NCBI GenBank assembly: GCA_947629125.1
Contig: CANRCO010000022.1
Location: 1 to 14,244, forward strand
Reading direction: 5' to 3'
DNA from: an uncultured Bacilli bacterium
Lineage (GTDB): Bacteria; Bacillota_I; Bacilli_A; RF39; UBA660
DNA length: 14,244 nt
Each line of letters starts with the position of its first letter. Within the stretch, counting starts at the first letter, position 1. The notes below the pieces were generated by a model, which was not told the origin of the DNA, did no database searches, and saw nothing but the letters and a program-made list of their open reading frames with translations. Shown one piece after another: positions 13,448 to 14,244 of this stretch. The position numbers and the translations under genes were made by a program.

Positions 13448-13634
13448 GGAAATTAGAGAAATGTCAATTGAAGAAATTGATAAAAAAATAAAAGAAACAA
13501 AAAGAGAATTACTAGATTTAAGAATGAAAAAAGCAAGTGGAACATTAGATAAACCATCAGATATTAATAAAGCAAAAAAATTAATTGCTAGATTAATGAC
13601 AATTAAAACCGAAAAAACAGGAGGCGATAATTAA
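13437..13634 (+). CDS. rpmC: 50S ribosomal protein L29 (probable TTG start)
   Basis: A small helical-hairpin protein at the tunnel exit beside L23. The family normally starts M-K-(x)-K-E-I-R-E; here that alignment begins at TTG 13437 (then [14 protein letters not shown]), giving 65 residues. GGTG at 13427-13430, within AAGGATGGTG, is a suitable ribosome site for TTG. An ATG at 13425 in the same frame would add MVIL and overlap that site, so it is less likely but possible. The second helix ends [14 protein letters not shown]. The gene overlaps rplP by 11 bases and its stop shares one base with rpsQ. Confidence 0.93.
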   Translation: MKIKEIREMSIEEIDKKIKETKRELLDLRMKKASGTLDKPSDINKAKKLIARLMTIKTEKTGGDN

Positions 13635-13894
13635 TGGCAGAAGCAAAGAAACCAGAATTAGTTGGTAAAGTTATCAGCGCTAAAAATGATAAAACTATTA
13701 CTGTTTTAGTTGAAACTTATAAACCTCATAGATTATATGGAAAAAGAGTAAAATATTCTAAAAAATATGCTGCTCATGATGAAAAAAATATCGCAAAAGT
13801 TGGAGATACAGTAAAAATAAGATTTACTAATCCTATTTCAAAAACAAAGAGATATGAATTAGTAGAAGTCTTAGTTGAAGCTGTTATTCTTTAG
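13634..13894 (+). CDS. rpsQ: 30S ribosomal protein S17
   Basis: An 86-residue S17, a primary 16S rRNA-binding OB-fold protein. The hallmark [17 protein letters not shown] is at 11-27, followed by [19 protein letters not shown] and [25 protein letters not shown]. The start overlaps the rpmC stop (TAATG), with AGGAGG about seven bases upstream. The stop TAG leads straight into the rplN ribosome site. Confidence 0.98.
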   Translation: MAEAKKPELVGKVISAKNDKTITVLVETYKPHRLYGKRVKYSKKYAAHDEKNIAKVGDTVKIRFTNPISKTKRYELVEVLVEAVIL

Positions 13895-13906
13895 GAGGTA
13901 ATCTTT

Positions 13907-14244
13907 ATGGTAATGCAAGAAACTAGATTAAAAGTTGCTGATAACAGCGGTGCAAGAGAATTATTAGTTATTCGCGTTATGGGTGGTAGTAAAGTTAAAA
14001 CAGCTAATATCGGTGATGTAGTTGTAGGTACTGTTAAAAAAGCTATTCCTAATGGAACAATTAAAAAAGGAAAAGTTGTTAAAGCTGTAATCGTTCGAAG
14101 TGTAAACGGTGTTAGAAGAAAAGATGGTTCATATATTAAATTTGATGACAACGCTTGCGTTTTAATAAAAGATGATAAATCACCAGTAGGTACTAGAGTT
14201 TTAGGACCGGTAGCTCGTGAACTTCGTGATAAAGATTTCATGAA
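13907..14244 (+). CDS. rplN: 50S ribosomal protein L14, C-terminus outside window
   Basis: About 112 of the usual ~122 codons are present; the window ends after DKDFM, ten or so residues before the expected stop. Conserved parts are [16 protein letters not shown] near the start, [32 protein letters not shown] in the middle, and [20 protein letters not shown] near the end. L14 sits at the subunit interface beside L19 and binds the silencing factor RsfS in many bacteria. AGGAGGT at 13893-13899 supports ATG 13907; the next ATG (13913) would match the usual M-(I/V)-Q-Q register less well. Operon order predicts rplX next. Confidence 0.96.
   Translation, partial: MVMQETRLKVADNSGARELLVIRVMGGSKVKTANIGDVVVGTVKKAIPNGTIKKGKVVKAVIVRSVNGVRRKDGSYIKFDDNACVLIKDDKSPVGTRVLGPVARELRDKDFM

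Noticed and set aside
13891..14241. 116-codon minus-strand open frame opposite rplN
   Set aside because: It lies antisense to highly conserved L14; its composition is explained by the codon pattern of the plus-strand gene, and no promoter or ribosome site was seen.

Overview
The window is AT-rich chromosomal DNA from a low-GC Gram-positive bacterium (Bacillota, Bacilli-like). The evidence is a canonical S10 ribosomal-protein operon with strong Shine-Dalgarno sites, a family II pyrophosphatase with a regulatory CBS insert, a YokE-like PH protein, a LysM protein and TasA/SipW-like surface proteins. The standard code fits: Trp is TGG throughout. All 18 complete genes listed here stop with TAA or TAG and none with TGA. 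The surface-protein family suggests an uncultured gut lineage, but that is inference.

Layout. 1-530 (minus strand) is the N-terminal part of a CBS-containing Mn-dependent inorganic pyrophosphatase. It diverges from a small PH-domain gene (623-1057). The interval 1058-1487 is not empty. It holds a complete candidate type I toxin-antitoxin locus: a promoter, a 30-residue hydrophobic peptide (1161-1253), terminators on both strands, and a convergent antisense RNA with its own promoter. The cassette lies between two perfect 33-bp direct repeats that copy the 3' end of the PH gene. A LysM protein (1488-1943) follows, then two related membrane-anchored surface proteins (2036-2593 and 2717-4474). 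The longer one ends in a domain whose last ~100 bases have unusual composition and look like the variable region of a diversity-generating retroelement target.

uvrA (4556-7360) is followed by a membrane protein with an Asn/Pro-rich tail (7432-8556). A terminator, a promoter and a ~130-nt structured leader then precede the S10 operon: rpsJ-rplC-rplD-rplW-rplB-rpsS-rplV-rpsC-rplP-rpmC-rpsQ-rplN, with rplN cut by the window end. The operon is tightly packed, with several overlapping or touching genes, and is probably one transcript from 8608-8636. rplC carries an unusual acidic C-terminal tail.

The two places most worth attention are the toxin-antitoxin cassette (1034-1453), with an 18-bp 5'-to-3' pairing in the toxin mRNA, and the hypervariable-looking C-terminus at 4301-4411. 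No reverse transcriptase, template repeat, integrase, CRISPR array, tRNA or rRNA was seen in the window.
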